NCBI RefSeq assembly: GCF_000807675.2
Contig: NZ_CP019962.1
Coordinates: 434,001 to 498,000 of the forward strand
DNA: 64,000 bases
Reading direction: 5' to 3'
From: Eubacterium limosum
Lineage (GTDB): Bacteria; Bacillota; Clostridia; Eubacteriales; Eubacteriaceae
The translations under genes and the position numbers were made by a program. Below the pieces are notes generated by a model. That model was given only the letters and a program-made list of their open reading frames with translations. It did not search any database and was not told the DNA's origin. Below are positions 1-6,145 of the stretch, piece after piece. The stretch's first letter is position 1; each line of letters opens with the position of its first letter.

Positions 1-596
1 ACGGGCTCAGCCTTGGCATCATGATGCTGGGGATTTCCATGGGCGTCCAGACGCAGAATTTTCTCATCGTTCTGATTTCACTGGCTCTCGGGGCTGTGAT
101 CGGCGAAGCTTTAAATATTGAGGGGCACCTTAACAGCCTTGGCGGACGTCTTGAACGGAAATTTGAGGGCGGCGAGAACAGCAGCTTTGCTCAGGGCTTT
201 GTCACCGCTTCTCTTCTGTACTGTACAGGTTCAATGGCGATCATGGGCGCCATTGAAGGCGGGATTTCCGGCACCTACACCATTCTGGTGACCAAAGCGC
301 TGCTGGACGGCATTTTTGCCATTATCTTTGCTTCCACGATGGGTGTCGGCGTTCTCTTTGCCGCTGTGCCCGTGCTTCTTTATCAGGGCGCCATCACGCT
401 GGCCGCAGGCACAATCAAGGTCTTTTTAACTGATCCGATGATCACAGAGATGAACGCTGTCGGCGGCGTGCTCATCATGGGTATTGGCATCAACCTGCTG
501 GAGATCAAATCACTCCGTCTCGGCAATTTGATCCCTGCTATCTTTATACCCATTTTGCTGCTCTGGCTCATGAGCTGCTTCGGATTTTCTTTATAA
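1..596 (+). CDS. DUF554 family membrane protein (5' end missing)
   Basis: C-terminal part of a DUF554 (YdfK-like) integral membrane protein of unknown function. The reading frame is open to the window edge (frame starting at base 3, GLSLGIMMLGIS), so the true start lies upstream. The ATG at 21 is internal, because family members carry about 35 more N-terminal residues. Several hydrophobic helices are visible, and the order of blocks (QNFLIVLISLALGAVIGE, then ASLLYCTGSMAIMGAIEGG, then NLLEIKSLRLGNLIPAI) is that of the family. The gene ends just before a strong bidirectional hairpin. Family membership is clear; substrate and function are not known. Confidence 0.85.
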   Translation, partial: GLSLGIMMLGISMGVQTQNFLIVLISLALGAVIGEALNIEGHLNSLGGRLERKFEGGENSSFAQGFVTASLLYCTGSMAIMGAIEGGISGTYTILVTKALLDGIFAIIFASTMGVGVLFAAVPVLLYQGAITLAAGTIKVFLTDPMITEMNAVGGVLIMGIGINLLEIKSLRLGNLIPAIFIPILLLWLMSCFGFSL

Positions 597-604
597 AATA
601 AAAA

Positions 605-651
605 AGCAAAACGGACAGGTCAAATAAGGGGGATTGCCTGTCCGCTTTGCT
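605..651. terminator. Bidirectional intrinsic terminator
   Basis: Fifteen-base arms at 605-619 and 637-651 (AGCAAAACGGACAGG against CCTGTCCGCTTTGCT) form a near-perfect stem. A-rich sequence flanks the left arm, which gives a T-run on the minus strand. It can end the DUF554 transcript from the left and the micropeptide-array transcript from the right. Confidence 0.8.
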
Positions 652-719
652 CTTTAGATATATTTATATGAGGGATGAGGAGTCGCTTTAAGGACTTCTC
701 CTGAGTTTTCACAACTACT

Positions 720-797
720 TTATTTTCTGTCAGTGTCGCAGCAGAACCCGCAGGGAGCGCCGACACTGTGTTTATTTTCTTTACCAAATACAAACAT
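720..797 (-). CDS. Cys-rich 25-residue peptide, last gene of the micropeptide array
   Basis: A 26-codon open frame that starts ATG at 797 behind a consensus ribosome binding site (TAGGAGGTAAGCATA) and ends TAA at 720. The product begins MFVFGKENK and ends HSVGAPCGFCCDTDRK, so three cysteines sit in a CGFCC cluster. It differs in sequence from the five MMYYNP peptides upstream but is spaced like them and lies on the same strand before the same terminator. I do not recognise a family. The CGFCC cluster could bind metal, take part in thiol redox chemistry or be a modified-peptide core; none of these is shown. Translation is supported by the strong binding site and by the array context. Confidence 0.6.
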   Translation of the reverse strand: MFVFGKENKHSVGAPCGFCCDTDRK

Positions 798-837
798 TAT
801 GCTTACCTCCTAATGTCATTTGAAGGAACAGCCGCTG

Positions 838-897
838 TTATTCAGCTGATTCTTCTAATTCTGAGTATAATTTTCTTAATGGATTGTAGTACATCAT
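838..897 (-). CDS. MMYYNP micropeptide 5 (19 aa)
   Basis: Twenty codons, ATG at 897 and TAA at 838, product MMYYNPLRKLYSELEESAE. An AGGGAGGTACTTAAA ribosome binding site precedes the start. The first six residues are identical to those of the four upstream copies, followed by a basic pair and an acidic, helix-prone tail. Conservation of the ATGATGTAYTAC start, the Asn-Pro and the LRKL block, while spacers diverge, argues for selection on the peptide. Function unknown. Confidence 0.65.
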   Translation of the reverse strand: MMYYNPLRKLYSELEESAE

Positions 898-949
898 TTT
901 AAGTACCTCCCTTTTCTTTTCAAGATTTCGTTATTAAACCGTCTGTCAA

Positions 950-1018
950 TTATTTAGCGGATTTTTCTGCTAATTCAATTTCTTCTAATAATTTACGGAT
1001 TGGATTGTAATACATCAT
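950..1018 (-). CDS. MMYYNP micropeptide 4 (22 aa)
   Basis: Twenty-three codons, ATG at 1018 and TAA at 950. The product starts MMYYNPIRKLLEE and continues with an amphipathic Glu/Ala/Lys tail. The ribosome binding site is GAAAGAGGTAAACACC. Its first 12 residues match copy 3 exactly, so these two are the closest pair, while the tails differ. No signal peptide, membrane segment or cysteine is present. Function unknown. Confidence 0.65.
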   Translation of the reverse strand: MMYYNPIRKLLEEIELAEKSAK

Positions 1019-1083
1019 GGTGTTTACCTCTTTCCTGGTCAGTTTATTTTATATAAAGCGAATCGTTCGCCGGTTTATCTTTA

Positions 1084-1134
1084 TTATCTGGATGCTTTTT
1101 CTAATAATTTACGGATTGGGTTGTAGTACATCAT
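1084..1134 (-). CDS. MMYYNP micropeptide 3 (16 aa)
   Basis: Seventeen codons, ATG at 1134, product MMYYNPIRKLLEKASR, ending in two consecutive TAA codons (1081-1086). A consensus AAGGAGGTAACGAAG binding site precedes it. It is the shortest member of the array and shares the IRKLLE core with copy 4, so the tail length is evidently free to vary. Function unknown. Confidence 0.6.
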   Translation of the reverse strand: MMYYNPIRKLLEKASR

Positions 1135-1176
1135 CTTCGTTACCTCCTTTTTTGTTTACTGTATTTTTTATTCTAT

Positions 1177-1245
1177 TTACTTGGAAGCTTTTGCTCCGCG
1201 TTCTAATTTTTCTAGTAATGATTTCATTGGATTATAGTACATCAT
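1177..1245 (-). CDS. MMYYNP micropeptide 2 (22 aa)
   Basis: Twenty-three codons, ATG at 1245 and TAA at 1177. The product starts MMYYNPMKSLLEKLE and ends in a basic RGAKASK tail. The binding site is AAAGAGGTAAAAACA. It uses TAC-TAT where other copies use TAC-TAC or TAT-TAC, and ATG-AAA where they use ATC/AGA-CGT/AGA. The codons therefore drift while the MMYYNP-x-(R/K) pattern holds. Function unknown. Confidence 0.65.
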   Translation of the reverse strand: MMYYNPMKSLLEKLERGAKASK

Positions 1246-1308
1246 TGTTTTTACCTCTTTCTTCAATTTTTATTTTTTATATCAATCTAACAAGTTACCA
1301 GATACGGA

Positions 1309-1377
1309 TCATTTTGATTCTTCTACAACTTTTTTAAGTTCCAGCAGTGCCGCTCTTCTTGGATTGTAGTACATCAT
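1309..1377 (-). CDS. MMYYNP micropeptide 1 (22 aa), first gene of the array
   Basis: Twenty-three codons, ATG at 1377 and TGA at 1309. The product starts MMYYNPRRAALLELKK and ends VVEESK. The binding site is GAAAGAAGGTCATAAC. It is the promoter-proximal gene, with a leader of about 45 bases after the MerR-type promoter at 1431-1461. It is the most divergent copy after the MMYYNP start. All five copies share a double Met start; which Met is used cannot be told. Function unknown. Confidence 0.65.
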   Translation of the reverse strand: MMYYNPRRAALLELKKVVEESK

Positions 1378-1430
1378 TGTTATGACCTTCTTTCCTGTTT
1401 GTCTTGGGTGTTTCCCTTAACTTGGTTATA

Positions 1431-1461
1431 ATTCTAGACCCTAGAGCATACTCTAGGTCAA
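1431..1461 (-). promoter_or_regulatory. MerR-type promoter of the micropeptide array (19-bp spacer, perfect dyad)
   Basis: On the minus strand TTGACC (1456-1461) and TAGAAT (1431-1436) are separated by 19 bp. A perfect palindrome, CCTAGAG-4-CTCTAGG (1440-1457), fills most of that spacer. An over-long 19-bp spacer with a dyad between -35 and -10 is the hallmark of promoters activated by MerR-family regulators through DNA untwisting. The divergent MerR gene at 1801 is the obvious regulator. Confidence 0.8.
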
Positions 1462-1462
1462 T

Positions 1463-1695
1463 ACCTTTTTGCGGTTTTATTTTTATTTTAGATTTCCCGC
1501 GAAACCCTCACAAGTTGTGGTGAATTTAACCAAATCCTGACAGGTCGTTTACATTACCTAAATACAGTGCTTTCCAATGTTCTAATTCCCAAACAATATT
1601 TCAAGACTTTAATTTAGAATGATTCTTTTCTATCTAAGAATTTTTTAAGAATTCAGATTGTATTTCCGAAAGGACATTTTTTTAAACGAAAACAA
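1463..1695. other. Intergenic AT-rich stretch, no gene seen
   Basis: Between the array promoter and the MerR control region I see no open frame with a ribosome binding site, no RNA gene and no strong hairpin. The long spacing between two divergent MerR boxes is unusual but unexplained. Confidence 0.5.
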
Positions 1696-1758
1696 TAGAG
1701 TCTACTCTAGCTTTTTTTGCCGGAAATGATTGACTTTGATTCCTTTTTGGGGTATACC
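1696..1758 (+). promoter_or_regulatory. MerR-gene promoter with upstream second MerR box
   Basis: TTGACT (1730-1735), a 17-bp spacer and TATACC (1753-1758) form a near-consensus promoter that lies inside the longer open frame starting at 1717, so that start cannot be the real one. A second, shorter dyad with the same core as the array promoter, TAGAG-4-CTCTA (1696-1709), sits 20 bp upstream of the -35. This suggests autoregulation by the MerR protein. Confidence 0.65.
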
Positions 1759-1800
1759 TATAGAGAGAAAACAGCTGTTTTATGGAAAGGAGAGGCGTCT

Positions 1801-2259
1801 ATGAACATCTACACGATCAAGGAAGTATCTGAAAAGACCGGACTCAGCATCTATACCCTCCGCTATTATGACAAGGAAGGCCTGCTCCCCTTTGTGGAGC
1901 GCAGCGAGAGCGGCATCCGCCAGTTTACCGACGCCGACCTGGAATGGCTGTCGACAATCTGCTGTCTGAAGGATACTGGCATGCCGCTGAAGGAAATAAA
2001 AGAATACATTGATCTGTTTTTGGAAGGCACCTCCACCCTTGAGACAAGGCGGCAGATTTTTATCGACCACCGGGTCCGCCTGCTTAAAAAGATCGAAGAG
2101 CTGGAAAAAAACCTGGAGATGGTTGAGCACCGCATCCAGTTTTACGACGAGGCCTGCGCCATCTACGAGGCGCGGAAGCGCGAAAACGAAACCGATAAAG
2201 AGGAAAAGGCCGAAGCTCCTGAGCCTGCGGCAGCCAAAAAAATAAAAAATGCCGGATAA
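1801..2259 (+). CDS. MerR family transcriptional regulator
   Basis: A 152-residue MerR-type regulator. The N-terminal winged helix-turn-helix (MNIYTIKEVSEKTGLSIYTL, then RYYDKEGLLPFVERSESGIR) and the second helical pair (WLSTICCLKDTGMPLKEIKEYI) cover residues 1-75. A long dimerisation coiled coil follows (about 85-130), then a short Lys/Glu/Ala tail. There is no C-terminal metal-binding Cys loop or effector domain, so the inducer cannot be inferred; proteins of this shape answer to aldehyde, thiol or other stresses. I chose ATG 1801 because AAAGGAGAGG precedes it and its promoter lies at 1730-1758. It is divergent from the micropeptide array, whose promoter has the matching MerR dyad, and is its likely activator. 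Confidence 0.85.
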   Translation: MNIYTIKEVSEKTGLSIYTLRYYDKEGLLPFVERSESGIRQFTDADLEWLSTICCLKDTGMPLKEIKEYIDLFLEGTSTLETRRQIFIDHRVRLLKKIEELEKNLEMVEHRIQFYDEACAIYEARKRENETDKEEKAEAPEPAAAKKIKNAG

Positions 2260-2292
2260 CCGGCAAAATTAGTAATCGATATTTGGATTATC

Positions 2293-2322
2293 GGGCTCTC
2301 CAAACAGAGCCCTTTTTCTTTT
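2293..2322 (+). terminator. Intrinsic terminator of the MerR gene
   Basis: Perfect 7-bp stem GGGCTCT-CCAAAC-AGAGCCC (2293-2312) followed by TTTTTCTTTT. It may also slow minus-strand transcripts leaving the rubredoxin gene. Confidence 0.8.
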
Positions 2323-2338
2323 CCTGCATTCTTCGTAT

Positions 2339-2503
2339 CTACTTTGCCACAGGTTTAAACGCGTCCTTATCCACACCACAGGTGGGACAAAACCAGCCAT
2401 CCGGCAGATTTTCGAACGGGGTACCCGGAGCAACGCCGTTTTCCGGATCACCTTCCTCCGGATCATAGACATACTCACAAATTTCACATTCATACTTCTG
2501 CAT
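2339..2503 (-). CDS. Rubredoxin
   Basis: A 54-residue rubredoxin: a one-iron electron carrier that in anaerobes passes electrons to peroxide- or oxygen-reducing proteins. Both Fe-binding knuckles are present, [11 protein letters not shown] near the N-terminus (CxxC) and [13 protein letters not shown] near residue 40 (CPxCG), with the usual [20 protein letters not shown] loop between. Length matches the family (52-54). ATG 2503 follows AAGGAGGCACGATC. It is a single-gene unit facing the MerR gene. It could serve peroxide reduction together with the AhpC/thioredoxin reductase genes elsewhere in the window, but no linkage shows this. Confidence 0.95.
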   Translation of the reverse strand: MQKYECEICEYVYDPEEGDPENGVAPGTPFENLPDGWFCPTCGVDKDAFKPVAK

Positions 2504-2661
2504 GATCGTGCCTCCTTGACGGTCCCTCTTACTTTAACAATCCGTTAACATTCTTAACCTATTATTATATTAATAAGAAGGAAAATTTTAAATTCACTTA
2601 CCCTATCATAATAAAATACAAAGGATTTTGCAAGCACTTTCTTTAAATGCAGGAAGTTTTC

Positions 2662-3609
2662 TTAATCGTACAGGTATTCCTTAATGCAGGACGCTCCCAC
2701 CAGGCCCGCGTCATTCTCAAGCGTCGCCAGAACGATCTCAGGCTTCACCAGGCTCTTATAGGTGATCCTTTCCGCCGTGGACTTCTGTACCGCCTCCAGC
2801 AGAAAAGCGCCTGCATGGGCTACTCCGCCGCCCAGAACGCAGATCTCAGGGTCCAGAACGTCTACAAGGTTTGAAATCGCAATGGCCAGATGGTCTGCCA
2901 TCGACTTAAAGCATTCGAGGCCCACCGCGTCGCCGTTTTTGGCCGCATTGATCACCATCTCAGCGTTGACCGCCTCCGGATCGCTTCCGGCCATAGACAG
3001 AATTTCCGTTTCACAACCCTCCTCAATGCGTTTTTTGGCCAGCCAGATCACAGCCGTAGCTGAGGAATAGGTCTCCAGACAGCCCATTTTACCGCAGTTG
3101 CAGCGGTAAAGCCCGTCGCCTACGATCATGTGCCCAAACTCTGAGGCCACGCCGTGCACGCCGTTTACGACCCGGCCGCCCACGATCACACTGCCGCCCA
3201 CGCCAGTCCCCAGGGTAAACATAACGGCATCCCGGCAGCCCTGGCTGCTGCCAAAACGGTTTTCCGCAATGCCGGCCACAGTGGCGTCGTTGGCAAGGTA
3301 AACCGGGCGGTGAATTTTCCCTTCTAAATCGCGTTTTAAAGGCTTATTTTCCCAGAAAAGGTTCGGGCAGGACACCACGGTTTTCCCGTCCGCTGAGACG
3401 ATGCCAGGCACGCCAATACCCACGCTTTCAGGGGATTGTCCTCTCATCTCCGCCATCACCTGCTCCACCAGGTCTTCAATTCGTCCAAGGACAGCCTCAT
3501 AGCCCTCCCTTGCCCTGGTCAGCTGTTTTTTCTTGAAAAACATCTCGCCGCTGTCTCCGATCAGCCCGGCGACCAGATTGGTACCGCCGACATCTATTCC
3601 GATATTCAT
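2662..3609 (-). CDS. ROK family sugar kinase (glucokinase-like)
   Basis: A 315-residue cytoplasmic ROK-family kinase that phosphorylates glucose or a related hexose with ATP. The N-terminal phosphate-binding loop MNIGIDVGGTNLVAG, the catalytic stretch ANDATVAGIAE (Asp of the ND pair), the sugar-binding EFGHM and the ROK zinc motif CNCGKMGCLETYSS (about residues 168-181) are all intact. ATG 3609 is preceded by GGAGGAGCAGCAGAGC. It stands alone between the rubredoxin and the ECF gene. Exact sugar (glucose, fructose, N-acetylmannosamine) cannot be fixed, but sequence order and lack of an N-terminal helix-turn-helix favour a glucokinase over a ROK repressor. Confidence 0.85.
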   Translation of the reverse strand: MNIGIDVGGTNLVAGLIGDSGEMFFKKKQLTRAREGYEAVLGRIEDLVEQVMAEMRGQSPESVGIGVPGIVSADGKTVVSCPNLFWENKPLKRDLEGKIHRPVYLANDATVAGIAENRFGSSQGCRDAVMFTLGTGVGGSVIVGGRVVNGVHGVASEFGHMIVGDGLYRCNCGKMGCLETYSSATAVIWLAKKRIEEGCETEILSMAGSDPEAVNAEMVINAAKNGDAVGLECFKSMADHLAIAISNLVDVLDPEICVLGGGVAHAGAFLLEAVQKSTAERITYKSLVKPEIVLATLENDAGLVGASCIKEYLYD

Positions 3610-3749
3610 GCTCTGCTGCTCCTCCGTTCTTAATTTTCAATCTTATTATAACATTTTATACCCCTAAGTTCATCATGCTTTACATTCCGCGGTTTCTGCG
3701 ATATAATTACTTTCGCAATTCATTTATCTTAATGCAACCGGAGGACTCC

Positions 3750-4262
3750 ATGAAGAATCAATTGAATACGAAAACCCTTGTTTTTACCGCGCTGCTGATC
3801 GCCTTATCCTATTTAGGCTCCCTTGTTAAAATATTTGGCAGCGTCGCATTGGACGCCCTGCCAGCCTATTTTGGCGCACTGATGCTCGGCGGCCCCATCG
3901 GCGCGCTGATCGGTGCGGTAGGACACCTTTTCTCTGCTGCCCTGTCCGGCTTCCCCATGGGCCTGCCAATGCACATTCTGGTAGCTGCCTGTATGGCCGG
4001 CGCCTGCTACGCCTACGCCTGGATCAACAAAAAAACCAACTTGGTCGTCGCTTCAGTCACCGCCATTCTGATCAATGGCGTCGTCATGACCTTTTTGTCC
4101 GGCGTCCTGGCTGTGATCCTGGGTATTTCGCCCTCTGTCATGGGCTTTGTCATCCCCATGCTGGTACCGCTGCTCATCGCTTCCACCGTCAACGTGGTCA
4201 TCGCTGCGCTTCTGTATCTGGCCTTTGAGAAAGCGCTGAAAGGCAAATTTACACAGGAATAA
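3750..4262 (+). CDS. ECF transporter S component, CblT (alpha-ribazole transporter)-like
   Basis: A 170-residue membrane protein with about five to six helices, the substrate-binding S component of an energy-coupling-factor importer. The block IFGSVALDALPAYFGALMLG, followed by GGPIGALIGAVGHLFSAAL and GFPMGLPMHILVA, resembles the CblT group, which imports the cobalamin lower-ligand precursor alpha-ribazole. That fits a corrinoid-dependent organism, but the substrate is inference from pattern only. ATG 3750 is chosen because CCGGAGGACTCC precedes it; the longer frame from 3675 has no binding site. The ECF ATPases and T component must be encoded elsewhere. A rho-independent hairpin follows the stop. 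Confidence 0.7.
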   Translation: MKNQLNTKTLVFTALLIALSYLGSLVKIFGSVALDALPAYFGALMLGGPIGALIGAVGHLFSAALSGFPMGLPMHILVAACMAGACYAYAWINKKTNLVVASVTAILINGVVMTFLSGVLAVILGISPSVMGFVIPMLVPLLIASTVNVVIAALLYLAFEKALKGKFTQE

Positions 4263-4265
4263 AAA

Positions 4266-4286
4266 AATCCCCCAACCGGGGGATTT
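4266..4286. terminator. Bidirectional intrinsic terminator
   Basis: AATCCCCC-AACC-GGGGGATT with A-rich sequence to the left and T-rich sequence to the right, lying between the convergent ECF and hydrolase genes. Confidence 0.85.
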
Positions 4287-4287
4287 T

Positions 4288-4947
4288 TTATTTCAGCAGA
4301 AAGTCTCGGATCACCGCAGCCATTTTCGGGTGGTGCTCCACATAGCTTTCGTGGGTTTCGCCCTCATAAATCTCAAGACTGCTGTCTGGAATGGAATCGG
4401 CGATATAACGGGTATGGTCGTCCTCGATCATGTCGTCGCTTCCGGCGGTCACCAGAACCGGGATACGGATACTGGCCAGGTCTGCCTTGGAAATATTGGG
4501 CTGCTCCAGCATCATTTTAATGCTGTCTTTTCCGGTGCGTTCGTAGGCCCGGCGGAACTTGTCCAGCCAGATTTCCTTCAGCCCGTCCGGCGTGGTATTG
4601 GCGCCGCTGACCACCAGCGCAGAGAGCAGCTCCGGGTATTTGTATGCCAGCATCAGCCCGATGATCCCTCCGTCGCTGAAGCCGTAAACCGCTGGCCGCT
4701 CAAGCCCCAGGGCTTTGATAAAGCCGCGGACATCCTCAGCCATTTCGCTGTAGTCAAAGGTATCCACCGGCGTGCTGTCCCCGTGGCCTCTGGAATCCAA
4801 GGCGTAGACCGTGAAATCCGCGCTCAGTGGCTCCATGATCGCGTCAAAAATCGTGTGATCCTCGCCGTTTCCGTGGATCAGGATCAGGGGCTGCCCCTCT
4901 CCCTTTTTTTCATAACAGAGCTCAATCGCCCCAACTTGCTGTTTCAT
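4288..4947 (-). CDS. Alpha/beta hydrolase
   Basis: A 219-residue cytoplasmic alpha/beta-hydrolase fold protein. The oxyanion motif LILIHGNGED, the nucleophile elbow YGFSDGG (Ser91), the acid ITAGSDD-type loop (VLVTAGSDDMIE) and the C-terminal His in EGETHESYVEH make a complete catalytic triad. The cap region is short. The sequence is of the generic esterase/lipase or epoxide/haloperoxidase-like type and the natural substrate cannot be told. ATG 4947 lies behind GGAGGTAGAAA. It is bounded by terminators on both sides, so it is a monocistronic unit. Confidence 0.85.
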   Translation of the reverse strand: MKQQVGAIELCYEKKGEGQPLILIHGNGEDHTIFDAIMEPLSADFTVYALDSRGHGDSTPVDTFDYSEMAEDVRGFIKALGLERPAVYGFSDGGIIGLMLAYKYPELLSALVVSGANTTPDGLKEIWLDKFRRAYERTGKDSIKMMLEQPNISKADLASIRIPVLVTAGSDDMIEDDHTRYIADSIPDSSLEIYEGETHESYVEHHPKMAAVIRDFLLK

Positions 4948-4999
4948 TTTCTACCTCCGGTCATTTTATCCCCTATTTTATCCGATTCCAGGGTAAAAG

Positions 5000-5039
5000 A
5001 AAAGCGCCTGTTCCTTTTTTAAGGAAATCAGGCGCTTTT
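5000..5039. terminator. Intrinsic terminator downstream of the CDF gene
   Basis: Eleven-base arms AAAAGCGCCTG (5000-5010) and CAGGCGCTTTT (5029-5039) form a strong stem with T-rich flank on the minus strand, ending the transcript of the cation transporter before the hydrolase gene. Confidence 0.8.
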
Positions 5040-5040
5040 G

Positions 5041-5967
5041 CTATTCATCTTCTGTTTTTTCCTGCCCGTAGGGATTGACATGGATCATGCAGTGCTTAAG
5101 GGCCGGGTAGGCGGCCTCCAGCACGTCGTGCACATTTTCGGCGATGGCGTGGGCTTCGACCAGCTTCATCTCACCGTCCACAGCGATTTCCAGATCCACA
5201 TAAAATTTAGACGCGAAGGTCCGGGATTTGAGGTCGTCGATCCGCTTGACGCCTGACTGCTTCATGGTCAGCTCACGGATTTCCTTTTCGGTTTTCTCAT
5301 CGATGGAGCTGTCCAGCATTTTGCTGATGCTGTCCTTGCCGATGTCATAGGCGGCCTTAATGACCAGCAGCGCAATGACCACAGCCGCGATGGGGTCCAG
5401 AATCGGCAGACCCATGCGCGCGCCGGCGATCCCGATCAGGCTGCCGATGGAGGACAGGGCGTCGGAGCGGTGGTGCCAGGCGTCAGCCTTCAGCGCGCTG
5501 GAATTGATCTTGTTGGCCGCAGCGCGGGTGAACCAGTACATCCATTCCTTGACTCCAATGGAGACCACAGCCGCTACCAGCGCCAGTATCCCTGGAATTT
5601 CCAGAGAATGACTCTCGGCGTCCATGATCTTTTCAATCCCGGTCCAACCGATCCCCACGCCAGTGGCAAACAGGATGACCGCCAGCAGAATGGCCGCCAC
5701 GCACTCCAGCCGGTCGTGCCCGTACTGATGCTCGTGGTCGGCCTTCTGGCCTGAGATATTGACCCCGATGATGACCACAAAGGTGCTGAGCACATCCGAC
5801 GCCGAATGCACCGCATCGGAAATCATCGCCCCGGAATTAGCTAAAACCCCGGCGATAAACTTAAAAACCGACAGGGCGATATTGACAAAAATGGATATGA
5901 TGGACACACGCATGGCGATCTTTTTATTGCTGCTCTCACTGTACTCTACTTCTTCAATATTTTTCAC
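5041..5967 (-). CDS. Cation diffusion facilitator family transporter
   Basis: A 308-residue CDF transporter that exports divalent metal (Zn, Mn, Fe or Co) by proton exchange. Six membrane helices span roughly residues 15-210. The metal site pattern is visible in helix 2 (SDAVHSASD) and in helix 5 (ADAWHHRSDALSS, the HxxxD type), and a cytoplasmic ferredoxin-like domain ends in HVNPYGQEKTEDE. I prefer the GTG at 5967, which has AGAAGGGTTATCT before it; the ATG at 5991 has no binding site. It precedes the endonuclease IV gene on the same strand but is separated from it by a terminator. Metal specificity is not decided by the sequence. Confidence 0.88.
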   Translation of the reverse strand: MKNIEEVEYSESSNKKIAMRVSIISIFVNIALSVFKFIAGVLANSGAMISDAVHSASDVLSTFVVIIGVNISGQKADHEHQYGHDRLECVAAILLAVILFATGVGIGWTGIEKIMDAESHSLEIPGILALVAAVVSIGVKEWMYWFTRAAANKINSSALKADAWHHRSDALSSIGSLIGIAGARMGLPILDPIAAVVIALLVIKAAYDIGKDSISKMLDSSIDEKTEKEIRELTMKQSGVKRIDDLKSRTFASKFYVDLEIAVDGEMKLVEAHAIAENVHDVLEAAYPALKHCMIHVNPYGQEKTEDE

Positions 5968-6100
5968 AGATAACCCTTCTTTCATTTGCATGACAAAGTT
6001 AATACCCCTTAACTAATCTAGCTTCATTCTATATTACACACTTCCAGTATAAATAAAAAACAAACCTGCGTCAAGGGTGTTTTAAATTTAAGGCAAGAAA

Positions 6101-6138
6101 AGACCTGAAATACAGGGTTTTGTACTTCAGGTCTTTTT
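6101..6138. terminator. Intrinsic terminator after the endonuclease IV gene
   Basis: AGACCTGAA (6101-6109) pairs with TTCAGGTCT (6126-6134), with T-runs on both strands. It closes the ZIP-nfo transcript. Confidence 0.8.
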
Positions 6139-6145
6139 TAAAGCT

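Noticed and set aside
1017-1337. Plus-strand frame of 106 codons across the micropeptide array
   Set aside because: No ribosome binding site, very hydrophobic low-complexity translation, and it is the complement of four micropeptide frames that each have good sites.
838-1377. CRISPR or simple DNA direct repeat as explanation of the repeated GGATTGTAGTACATCAT motif
   Set aside because: Spacing is irregular, the repeats contain a translation start preceded by a binding site, and differences between copies fall at synonymous positions, which fits genes better than CRISPR repeats.
1717-1800. Longer N-terminus for the MerR regulator
   Set aside because: The promoter at 1730-1758 lies inside it, and the family start MNIYTIKEV with a good binding site is at 1801.
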